DNA of 64,000 nucleotides from Bugula neritina (lineage: Eukaryota; Bryozoa; Gymnolaemata; Cheilostomatida; Bugulidae), in NCBI GenBank assembly GCA_964035545.1, contig OZ037769.1, positions 4,750,429 to 4,814,428 on the forward strand, given 5' to 3'. Each line of letters begins with the position of its first letter. Positions within the stretch are counted from its first letter, which is position 1. Made by a program: the position numbers and the translations under genes. Positions 55,901 through 64,000 of this stretch are shown here, in pieces. The notes below the pieces were generated by a model that searched no databases, had not been told where the DNA came from, and saw only the letters and a program-made list of their open reading frames with translations.

Positions 55901-55989
55901 ACATTTAAAGTTATTAGTGGTAGCACCGAATTGTAATTTAGTTGTTGGGGTGAGCATCCGGTGCTGACACTGCCCCAGCGCCGTTTCCC
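52945..55989 (-). CDS. Pol polyprotein of LTR element 3
   Basis: Open frame of 1,017 codons (from 55998) that is -1 relative to gag; expected to be made as a Gag-Pol fusion through the GGGAAAC site at 55983-55989, not from its own start. Numbering from 55998: aspartic protease VDSG (Asp43); RT with LLDLRKAY (299-306) and YIDD (365-368); RNase H with Asp516, a Glu near 552-554, Asp576 and Asp635 (NWADALTR); integrase zinc region with His672/675/676 and Cys706/709; DDE core Asp736, Asp790 and Glu826, a D-35-E spacing. The tail is acidic with a basic RPVRDRRPPRW motif near the end; no chromodomain. All catalytic residues are present, so enzymes may be active. Confidence 0.92.
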   Translation of the reverse strand, partial: GKRRWGSVSTGCSPQQLNYNSVLPLITLNVNSVSIKALVDSGCEQSVVLERFCNQIGVAPCGPERRILMLNGQITKCRGEAQLAVQVRNRRLSVKCLIAPMLVGGCSLILGMDAISKLGGVTITRNKQVMFPAVEPTTEVGNVSAVSVGVGVDRFDKTLTSDSKGELFVSDIDFNAKFDGKKWTVRWKWENGEPILQNQCGQYAVKDKFKQSYHEQIQQWINDGWLQLYDNKLHGTVTGIVPLMAAAQPNKPTQVRPVMDYSRELNKYIYSKPSGDTAICQDKLRKWRLLDDNASLLDLRKAYLQLHVDSDLQKFQAVRYEGKIYVMTRLGFGLNVAPKIMSKVLSTVLAQDDTIRKGTDSYIDDIIVDETVVSVEVVRNYLLKFGLVTKEPEKLSNARVLGLRVREGWRGGMSCYSWQRDGELPSLESNSNISKRELFSVCGKLTGHFPVAGWLRVACSFMKRLTQSDMWDSAVSDHVQKMLLETLDRVAKSDPVKGKWHVANTDTGTVWCDASSLAIGVSVQIDGQIVEDASWMRKPDDCTHINVAELEAVVKGLNLALKWNLCNIVVKTDSMSVFRWVTSVINDSVRPKVNGMNEMIVKRRLGVIAELIEEYKLSLKIHLVKSAENWADALTRVSSAWLSKRITCASAGVTTPDVADLKDEIAKLHGMHHLGIERTFYLAKCKFGGGIDKELVERVVKECAVCRSIDPSPVQWERGVLEVNENWYRLAMDVSHYNRVPYLTIIDCGPSRFAVWIKLQNETADSVVNQLLKVFQQRGPPTELLSDNGPCFRSDRLEQLLRQWDVQHIFSCAYRASGNGVIERNHRTIKRIAARTRSSIENMVFWYNNTPNSNNVVPSQSLYSYDVKLPKVSPSTIGKPTDITKNPYNVGDKVYVKPVNSKCTTAWPQGMITRVVSNTAVMVDGMTRHISDVRLANAGNRKSGDISSSTKQQSQVHGDIEINLSPDNADEDADANRVVDGENVEEGESVDEVIDRPVRDRRPPRWLADFYVDD

Positions 55990-56705
55990 TGTGGGCAATT
56001 CCTACTGATATGCCCCCAAGCCTGACAATTATAGCACTGAATGCTCCATCTTCTGTATTGTTGATGATTATTGGCATTCCGATTAGCATTCATGTTCCCA
56101 TTTTGACTTTTTCCAGTGTTACAGCTCCAAGCTGAATGGTGTGGTGAAAAACATTTAAAACACTTTCTAGTAACATTCCTACCAGCAGCACAGGGTGTCA
56201 AAGTGTCTACAGTTGCTGTTGATAACATCATCCTAGCTCTACCAACTAACTCTTCTAAGCTCAACTTTTCAACAGCAGCGACAGATTTTATTTGTGTAGC
56301 AACATCCACTGGCAAACCAGCAATAAATGCACATTTCAGTAAAGGCTCAGGAGTTTTCTGACCTATCAGTGTTACTAGCCTTCTCAAGTCAGCTACATAG
56401 ACATCTACAGCCTCACCTTCTTTTAGACTTCTTGATCTAAGTTGATCGTAAGCACTGTAACTGCTCTCACAGAATGACGTCATCAGTTCAGCCTTTAACT
56501 TCGGAAAGTCTGATTTAACATCCTCTGAAAACTGTTTTTACACAGTAAATGCTGGACCTGCCAAGAATAATGGCAGAAACGATGCAAGATCTTCTACTTT
56601 CTGTAACTTTGCTACTAGCTCCAGCTTCTCACACCACTCAGTAAAGTCTCCACTAACCGAACTGTCCTCATAATTTTTCACTAGATCCGACACCCTGACT
56701 GCCAT
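55938..56705 (-). pseudogene. Gag of LTR element 3, one premature stop
   Basis: The ATG at 56705 lies only about 31 nt inside the 5' LTR. The gag core reads through conserved-type segments (FTEWCEKLELVAKLQ; FPKLKAELMTSF; LKEGEAVDVYVADLRRLV) and ends with two zinc knuckles, CFKCFSPHHSAWSC and CYNCQAWGHISRNC (both CX2CX4HX4C). A TAA at 56538-56540 interrupts codon 56; otherwise the frame is open to its stop at 55938-55940. A single base change in an otherwise intact reading frame suggests recent loss or a sequencing error. Confidence 0.85.
55983..55989 (-). promoter_or_regulatory. -1 frameshift slippery site, element 3
   Basis: On the minus strand GGGAAAC is in the gag frame as G GGA AAC, a canonical X XXY YYZ heptamer inside the gag/pol overlap. 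A possible downstream stem TGGGG/CCCCA starts 5 nt later; the structure is less clear than in element 1. Confidence 0.65.
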
Positions 56706-56736
56706 ATTTCTACCACTGATAAATGCCGAAATAGCT

Positions 56737-56947
56737 TGTAATAGTATTATACTTAAAGTTCACTGAAATATCTTTATTTTGAAAGCACAACTGATCACTA
56801 CGAACACATTTCTAAGACAGACAACATATATTATATAAACCACAAAGATGAAGGAATTTAGGACATAAAGGAAAACCACACAACAGCTATAATAATATTT
56901 ACAAAAACGGTTACACAACTGCATGATGCAATGTCATGCACATTACA
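56737..56947 (-). repeat. 5' LTR of element 3
   Basis: 211 bp; followed in plus coordinates by the ATCAG target duplication. Confidence 0.95.
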
Positions 56948-56952
56948 ATCAG

Positions 56953-58482
56953 CAGCTCCTATTTCTAGGAAGGTCATTCCTCTACTTTGAGTTATTTTTT
57001 ACGAAAGCAGTTAAATTTTTTAATAAACTTGCCAGATAAAAGCAATTTGTGGATTTGTCTTTGTGCCCGCTAGTTGATATACGTTTTCGTTTTTTTTCCA
57101 GACCAACCAATTTCAAACTGAGTCGGCATTATTTGTTTTCCAGCTTTTGTTTCACCATCTGTATTTTCATTTTATTTTCTTCCTCCGGCTCCAAGAAGTA
57201 CTTCTTCGTCTGTGCTCCTTTTTTTCTACCGCTGCTGTAGATGACTTCACTCATCTTGCAACTATGAATGTCGATTTGGTGATATTGGCATTAGCAGAAT
57301 GTGTAGGATTAGTATATTTTGTAATACATAATATAAATTGATCATTTTTAAGGATGCATGAAAGTTTCCTATCCGGAATGTGGGAATCTGCTATTTAACT
57401 TTCAAAGATTTCAATTAATCCCTCTGTAGTCAACTTTCACAAGTATGATTCTATCATTGCAATCATGTATTGCCAGTAGATACTCGCTATTACACAACTC
57501 TTTTTAGGTGTTTACCAAGCCCAGAAGTGATACATACCTGGCCAGTTGTACTAGCTTCGTGGCCGAGTATGTTGTATCGAAACACATCCCTTGCGAGATT
57601 GACCTGGGGCCATAGATTCTCTGTGGGAATTAGCACGGTCTCTCAAATATTATTAACCTATTTTATCGGAGAGAACCCCATAAAGCTAATGCATTGGACC
57701 TAATATACACTGATGCATTGTCTCTTAAAGTTGCCAGTTCAAATTGATATGTAAACTCTGCTTTAATTTTCAATGACATTTTAGGGGCCAACACTACTAT
57801 TACAGAAGTTTAAAGTTGGAATTTATCATGTATATATTATAGTAAAAGAGGCGATAGATTTTTGAAGGCATAGCTTGAGTTTTATTATGGCATTCTTTGT
57901 TCGGTAATACCAAATAAACTTTGTTTTGGAAATACTACACTGAACCACATTTCTATTGTTTTACTATGTTCCTGTTCATTAATCTTTTGTATTTGCATCA
58001 AGCATTTATTGATTGGTGATTGACCCATCCTTTACAATAGAACATGCATATGATTACAAAGAAAACAAATTAGTTGAAACTTTGTGGTATGATGGAGTGC
58101 TAGCTCTAGAATGACTCACTTATCCAGTAAGTTTTGCTAATATATGAAACTATTTTTTTAACCTTAAAATTTTGTTTGTATTGTCTAAAAATAAGTTGGT
58201 GTATTGCTGCTAAGCTGATTATCTACAAGCAAATAATTTAATTCCTACTGAGCATTCAACATTTATGTTTAGCCCTAGATGAGTTTTGCCGACAAATGAT
58301 AATTTCAAGTAGTAGTTGTTTGTATGCAATTCCAAGTAGTTTCTGGTAGTTGACACTTTGGTGATGGTAGTTGACAATTAACTATATCAATAAGATCTGA
58401 TCCATGTTTTACTTTGTGTATACTACTTGGGCCCAACATCCGTAAGTGAGTTGTGGTAAACTCAGGCTTTTCATTGTTTCAG
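56953..58482. other. Upstream of nAChR, no exon assigned
   Basis: AT-rich DNA with chance ORFs. The missing first coding exon of the nAChR (must contain the ATG and end in phase 1) may lie here or before element 3. A donor-like CATCCGTAAGT at 58441 after an ATG at 58404 was tested but ends in phase 2, so it does not fit. Confidence 0.5.
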
Positions 58483-60077
58483 TAAAATTGGTAGCTCTAG
58501 TGGTGGTGGTGAGCGTTTCTCTGCCAGTGGTGTGGAGCAACCCTCATGCCAAACGCTTGTATAACGACTTGCTGGTCAAGAGTGGATACAACAAGCTTAT
58601 TCGACCTGTGGCTAGGAATAATGATACACTCACAGTTAAACTAGGCTTGAAGCTGTCTCAACTCATCGGAATAGTCAGTAGCTTTTATAATTTATGTTTA
58701 GCGTTTTTTTTTTTAGATTTTCATTAGTGAGTTTTTTAGAAATTATTGAACTAGTTGTGCTTATCAATTGTAGTGCCATATTAAAGTCAATTCAAGATAA
58801 TGAAACTAAAACCAATTCATTGATACTGTTGCTGCTGTCATTCAGCTAGTTTAACGCAACACTGTTTATTGTAGGATGAGAAAAATCAGATTATGACTAC
58901 TAATGTTTGGCTGAGTCAGGTAAGATACTTCTAGAACTTTCCATTTCAGTTGTCAGAGACTGTACCTGTACCTGCCATATACTGACTCTATTATAATACA
59001 TGTCACGCCCTTTATGTTGTTGAACTGAAGCTGTCAATAACATAAATAGTTTCAGTTTAGTGTAACTGATCCCCCCCCCCCCCAACAGAAAATGGCTTGA
59101 AGCAGCACCAAGTTAGTGGTCACTGAGTTCACTGCGCAGGAGTTTATAGCTGAGAATTATGGCTTGGAGTTTGTACACTGATGTCTACACAAAACTGTAC
59201 TCGGTCACCCCACAACTTGGTGCTGCTTCCAGCAATATTCGATCTAACAACTGTGCATAGCATAGCTGTTATTTACACTGAGTTATCTGACAGAATTGTC
59301 CTCTCTCACTACTCCCGATAACAATGCCCCCTTGTCTTTGTCAGGAGTGGATTGATTTAAACCTCATCTGGGATCCTAAACAGTATGGTGGGGTTGAAGT
59401 GTTGTATGTGCCTTCAGAGGAGATTTGGTTGCCTGATATTGTACTTTACAACAAGTGAGTTTGCTAATGACTTCTTCATTAGTTTATTATCTTCTCCTAC
59501 TTGATCACACACTAGCAGTATTTCTGGCACTGTGTGTGCTGAGACATCAGCGTATATATTTGGTGAAACACCAGTGTTTGCAGGGCTGCTATGTTTTTAA
59601 ACATCAATTCAACATGTCAAGCACATGTAGCACATGTCAAGCACCTGTAGCACTATTTCAACATGTCAAGCACCTGTAGCACTACTTCAATATGCCAAGC
59701 ACCTGTAACACTATTTTAACGCAGTGGCCGTGACACTTTTTATTGGTTTATCTGTTGATACCCTGTGCACAGGAGTGGATAGATAACTCCTTGAGGTGGG
59801 ACACCAGGGAGTACGATGGTGTCGACCAACTCCACGTTCCAGCAGAGGATCTGTGGAAACCAGACATTGTCCTCTACAACAAGTAAGGCGTAGTCAATGG
59901 TGCCTCTGTCACCACTACTATCACCGCTACTACTGCTACTACTAATACTACTACTACTAGCTACTATTACTACCTACTAATACTACTACTACTAGTTACT
60001 ATTACTAATACTACTACTACTACCACTACTATTAATAGCACTACTAATACTATTACTGCTACTACTACTACTACTAC

Positions 60078-60109
<32 letters not shown>

Positions 60110-63100
60110 GTATTACTACCCTAAATCCTTCTCTGGCAATGAATTTGAGTTTCAGCAGTTAACTTTTCAAACTGCTATTTCAGTATTCTGGACACATCAG
60201 CCAAAACCCCAAAAGTTGACCACTGTTATGCAACATGGTGCCCAGGGAATAGTGGTACACACAGGTGTGAATGGTACTCCAGCACTTACAGTAGCTTATT
60301 ATTTTGGAGTTGTCTATTTTTTCATCCATTCTTGTCCATTTCATTCACTGCAAATATTAAGACTTTATACTAAAGTTTACCTATAGCTTTATGTACTACT
60401 GTGCTGCTGGTACACATGTGACTTATCTGATGGTACTACTGTTACCCTCTTATGATTTCAGTGCCGATGGAAATTATCAAGTGACTTTGATGACTAAGGC
60501 TACCGTGCACTCTACTGGTCGGGTGGTATGGGAGCCACCCGCAATTTATAAAAGTTCTTGTAACATAGACGTAGAGTTCTTCCCTTTCGACATACAGACT
60601 TGTGAGATGAAGTTTAGCTCGTGGACGTATGATGGGTTTCTAGTGAGTGTAGCCTCAATTCCACGTCTCCAACTTATGCCCTTACTAGGTGATGGGGCTA
60701 TCTGAGTTTGGAGCTTACCTAAAGTGGTTTTCATATCTTGTCTAGTAATAGCTAAGTATGATTATTTATTGTATTTGACACTACAACTGGAGACTTGTGA
60801 ACACTAAGCAGAACTTGAAAAGCTTGTGTTGATTGTGGAACAATGGCTTTTTTCATCTGTGGGAGCATTTCTTGCTAAGTGATCTTAACTCTTCGTAGTT
60901 CTTAAGAATCAAATTATTGAATTTTCATTAAGTCTATTTTATTAAGTTGAGAAATCTTGTTGTCCAATAAACTGATTACGAACTGTACATATTCTACAGA
61001 CCCGTATACATTCTACAGACCGTGATAGTGTAGTGTTTTGGTAAGCCGAGTCTCTCTGGGATATGTAGGTTGACCTGAAGCACATTGACCAGGCAGACAT
61101 AGAAGGTGAGGTGGACATACCTATGGCCATGGACATGACAGGATACTACCGGTCCTTTATCTGGGACGTTCTCTCAGTTCCAGCCAGAAGGAATGAAGTC
61201 AACTATCCTTGCTGCCCGGAGTTCTACCCCGACGTGACATTCAGGATCTCAATTCGTCGCAAGACACTATTCTATACCGTGAACCTGATAATCCCCTGTG
61301 TTGCCATATCCTTTCTCACAGTCATGGTTTTCTACCTGCCATCTGACTCAGGAGAGAAGATAACTCTGTGTATATCCATACTCCTGTCACTCACAGTGTT
61401 CTTCCTCTTGCTGGCAGATCTCATCCCGCCCACTTCTATTGTCACGCCCCTCATTGGACGATACTTACTCTTCACGATGATATTGGTCACGCTATCTATC
61501 ATCATCACTGTTGTCGTATTGAACGTGCACAATCGCTCTTCTACTACTCACACCATGTCTCCGTGGGTTCGCAGAGTGTTCCTGTTCATACTGCCTCGAC
61601 TTCTGCTCATGAAACAACCAATGATAGGTCTCGATGGCAAATCTAAAAGGAAGTCTTCGCCAGTAAACAGAACAGGAAATTTAGAAGCAAGGTTAGTAGA
61701 TAACGTATCTTCACACCGCTCTTTGGTTTTAATGAAGGGAACAGGTTTTATCTAAGCGTAGCGTCATCGCAGTGTGTTTAAAATTAATATCGTAAGTTGT
61801 AATTTGTACGTGAAAATTTTAAGGCTCAGAAACATTTAACCAAGTTAGCTGCCATTATATTAGAAACCATTTCCTTGCAATTGCAATTGCTATTTATTTC
61901 CATGCACTAATCAAATTATTTTAGAGGAGAGTCAGCTGTGGAATCCGCGACATTGCTGACGAATAACAAAGCTAACCCCTCACCCTCTCCTCAACCCCCA
62001 TCAACTAAAGAGGGTCTACATCCACCCTCTGCCATCTCTCCTTCTGCCTCCCCACAACCCTCCCGGCGCAAGAAAGTTAAATATCCACCGGAGATTGAGA
62101 AAGCGTTAGACGGAGTTCTGTTCATTGCTCAGCATCTTAGAGATGAGGACGCCGACTCTCAAGTAAGTTCTGTTCTATTCGTAGAGTGATAGGGTCTATG
62201 ATTACTCTAATCGTAGAGTGACAGGGTCTATGATTACTCTAATCGTAGAGTGACAGGGTCTATGATTACTCTAATCATAGAGTGATAGGGTCTATGATTA
62301 CTCTAATCATAGAGTGATAGGGTCTATGATTACTCTAATCGTAGAGTGACAGGGTCTATGATTACTCTAATCATAGAGTGATAGGGTCTATGATTACTCT
62401 AATCGTAGAGTGACAGGGTCTATGATTACTCTAATCATAGAGTGATAGGGTCTATGATTACTCTAATCATAGAGTGATAGGGTCTATGATTACTCTAATC
62501 GTAGAGTGACAGGGTCTATGATTACTCTAATCATAGAGTGATAGGGTCTATGATTACTCTATTCGTAGAGTGATAGGGTCTATGATTACTCTAATCGTAG
62601 AGTGACAGGGTCTATGATTACTCTAATCGTAGAGTGACAGGGTCTATGATTACTCTAATCATAGAGTGATAGGGTCTATGATTACTCTAATCATAGAGTG
62701 ATAGGGTCTATGATTACTCTAATCGTAGAGTGACAGGGTCTATGATTACTCTAATCATAGAGTGATAGGGTCTATGATTACTCTAATCGTAGAGTGACAG
62801 GGTCTATGATTACTCTAATCATAGAGTGATAGGGTCTATGATTACTCTAATCATAGAGTGATAGGGTCTATGATTACTCTAATATATTGCTAATAGCAAG
62901 TTATTATTATCCACACACTCATATCTAGGTCATTGCTCTATTTAAAAACTAGCGTACCTTTATTTTTATTTAATCCTCAAGATATATTATATTTTAGCAT
63001 AATTAAAATATCGCATCTGTGATATTAGATAGTCATGTGCGTATAAAGCATATATTCACAGCTTCCTATAAATGGTTGTCTCTCCAATATTATGGACTTG

Positions 63101-63482
63101 TTTTCATAATAGGCTAAGTGATTTGAAAGAAAGTGACTAGCATCATGCCCCCCCCCCCCAACTTTAGCTATCAAATACTGATGATCATGCTAATTTGCTA
63201 TGGTAATCACATTCACCAACTTGAGAAATCAAAGTGCCTGCTCCACTTTTAACATTTAAACCAACAGATTTGCTAGATTAAAATGCTAATAGTTGTCTGC
63301 TCTTGTAATGAAATGGTTGGTTTATACTTTAGACTGAAGAGGACTGGAAGTACGTTGCCATGGTGATTGATAGATTCTTTCTTTGGCTGTTCACGTCAGC
63401 GTGTATAGTTGGCACTCTGGGAATTATTCTACAAGCTCCAACTCTTTATGATGAAAGAAAAGCAATGGATGTAGGGATATGA
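58483..63482 (+). CDS. Nicotinic acetylcholine receptor alpha-type subunit, 5' end missing
   Basis: Exons 58483-58673, 58875-58919, 59345-59454 or 59773-59882 (alternatives), 60462-60642, 61069-61691, 61925-62162, 63333-63482 give about 511 residues. The signal-peptide core ([15 protein letters not shown]) precedes mature [12 protein letters not shown]; loop D is in NVWLSQEW. The Cys-loop is C-x13-C ([15 protein letters not shown]), followed by loop B WTYDG and loop C YPCC, the vicinal Cys pair that defines alpha subunits. M1 to M3 follow; M2 carries [17 protein letters not shown] (Glu at -1', a cation-selective pore). A Pro/Ser-rich M3-M4 loop, the MA helix ([15 protein letters not shown]) and M4 with a short C terminus complete it. 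M2-M3 sequence resembles insect alpha1-type heteromeric subunits. Acts at synaptic or neuromuscular membranes. An ATTAAA at 63976-63981 may be the poly(A) signal. The ATG exon was not found. Confidence 0.93.
59093..59233. mobile_element. Small foldback/MITE in nAChR intron
   Basis: Inverted arms share GAAGCAGCACCAAGTT (59099-59114 and the reverse complement near 59213-59228), extending imperfectly through GGTCACTGAGT/GGTGACCGAGT. It follows a C13 tract. No ORF and no resolved target duplication. Confidence 0.55.
59345..59454 (+). other. nAChR alternative exon 'a' (loop D/A region)
   Basis: 110 nt, AG acceptor and GT donor, encoding [16 protein letters not shown] and ending WLPDIVLYN. Same phase and length as exon 'b'. 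Inclusion of both would shift the frame because 110 is not divisible by 3. Confidence 0.85.
59617..59720. repeat. 29-bp tandem repeat, about 4 copies
   Basis: Unit TCAAGCACCTGTAGCAC plus TATTTCAACATG, repeated with few changes between the two alternative nAChR exons. Confidence 0.8.
59773..59882 (+). other. nAChR alternative exon 'b' (loop D/A region)
   Basis: 110 nt, encoding [16 protein letters not shown] and ending WKPDIVLYN; 23 of 37 residues equal exon 'a'. A tandem exon duplication, probably mutually exclusive in splicing. Confidence 0.85.
59915..60120. repeat. (CTA)n trinucleotide repeat
   Basis: About 200 bp of interrupted CTA/ACT triplets in the intron after alternative exon 'b'. 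Confidence 0.95.
62181..62880. repeat. 32-bp minisatellite, 22 copies
   Basis: Unit starts GTAGAGTGAY-AGGGTCTATG and ends ATTACTCTAATC. It begins 18 nt after the donor of the nAChR exon ending at 62162. Two main unit types differ at two linked positions (G..C versus A..T). Each junction can form a hairpin TCTATGATTA-CTC-TAATCATAGA. Confidence 0.97.
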
Positions 63483-64000
63483 TTATTAGCAGCCCCCCCC
63501 CCCTCCCGACTAGCCAGGCAGACATCTGTATTCATAAACGATTTCAAAATACTCCGATATGTACATCTCTATATGTTAGCAGTATGTTCACTCAAACTGT
63601 TATCGTCTGTTTCTCTGCCTATGCAGACATTCTATTGGTTACAGTGTTTCCGACGCGCCTCGTTGCGGTTTGCATGAACTTATGGTTGTAGTTTCATTTA
63701 TGCAACTGTTTCCAAACATCTAATGGGAAGTACATTTGCACGACGAAAGGCTTGGAAACGTAGTGATAGCTACTGCTGAAACATTTCTTACTTCAGTTTA
63801 AAGGTCGTATCTGTAAGTCTGTTTGAACTTTGCGAATCACAAACTAACTATATATGTATTGAATATCAATATCAAGTGTTACCTATTTACTCTAATGTGT
63901 TCTTAAATTTGCATTTTTTTATTCAACATGCTCAGAATTATGAGTTTTTATACTTTTATATATCAATTTGTTTTTATTAAATCATAAATATGTTCTGAAA
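63483..64000. other. nAChR 3' flank
   Basis: Starts with a C-rich tract just after the stop, then a MITE copy, then AT-rich DNA with a possible ATTAAA poly(A) signal at 63976-63981. No further coding sequence seen. Confidence 0.6.
63641..63763. mobile_element. Second copy of the MITE at 10813-10937
   Basis: Shares GTAGTTTCA, ATGCAACT and TTCCAAACATC with the copy near 10.8 kb, at corresponding spacing, and has GTTTCC / GGAAAC ends. More diverged; lies in the 3' flank of the nAChR. Confidence 0.5.

Larger units (their letters stand above)
52676..56947 (-). mobile_element. LTR element 3: nearly intact gag-pol retrotransposon
   Basis: 4,272-bp minus-strand element with 211-bp LTRs that look identical (56737-56947 as 5', 52676-52886 as 3') and a 5-bp target duplication ATCAG (52671-52675, 56948-56952). 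Domain order protease-RT-RNaseH-integrase excludes Ty1/copia. The RT block (LLDLRKAY, RLGFGLNVAPKI, YIDDIIV, GKLTGHFPVAGWLR) points to a Ty3/gypsy-related lineage whose exact clade I cannot place. Pol is one open frame of about 1,000 codons; gag has a single nonsense codon. Recent insertion. Confidence 0.93.

Noticed and set aside
58404-58441. Possible first coding exon of the nAChR
   Set aside because: It has an ATG and a good donor, but ends in phase 2 while the next exon needs phase 1, and the intron would be only about 40 bp.
62181-62880. CRISPR-like array
   Set aside because: Units are contiguous 32-bp tandem copies without unique spacers, in an animal intron.

Overview
The window is nuclear DNA of an invertebrate animal. 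Its genes are split by many GT-AG introns, the background is AT-rich, and simple repeats, foldback/MITE elements and LTR retrotransposons are abundant. Ig-TIR receptors, an alpha-type nicotinic acetylcholine receptor subunit and MTG1 together indicate a bilaterian. A lophotrochozoan such as a mollusc or brachiopod is a guess; no single feature fixes the species.

Layout. 1-4402 (minus, cut by the left edge) and 7292-13855 (minus, complete) are tandem paralogous receptors with a signal peptide, Ig-like ectodomain and TM helix; the complete copy shows an intracellular TIR domain. 19169-22319 and 26304-31633 (plus) are two tandem HSD17B12-like short-chain dehydrogenases, probably ER 3-oxoacyl-CoA or steroid reductases. 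32892-38640 (minus) is a UPF0193 (C22orf23/EVG1-like) gene, head-to-head with MTG1 (39440-43082, plus), the mitoribosome-assembly GTPase. 58483-63482 (plus) is an alpha-type nAChR subunit lacking only its first coding exon here.

Mobile DNA. Element 1 (35318-38069) is a gag/protease-only LTR element with identical LTRs, sitting in intron 1 of the UPF0193 gene. Element 2 (46412-51301, minus) is a decayed Ty3/gypsy element. Element 3 (52676-56947, minus) is a nearly intact gag-pol element with identical 211-bp LTRs and one nonsense codon in gag. Several foldback/MITE elements, including one with a PIF/Harbinger-like TTA target duplication, and tRNA-derived sequences lie in introns and intergenic DNA.

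The host genes share no single pathway; the two tandem pairs look like local family expansions. The most notable observations are: a mutually exclusive 110-nt exon pair in the nAChR; a 32-bp hairpin minisatellite with a 384-bp higher-order duplication in its last intron; textbook -1 frameshift signals in two retroelements; and a near-identical exon 2 in two otherwise diverged dehydrogenases, suggesting gene conversion. I found no clear new molecular system beyond these. Exon boundaries were set by eye from splice consensus, reading frame and paralogue or family similarity.
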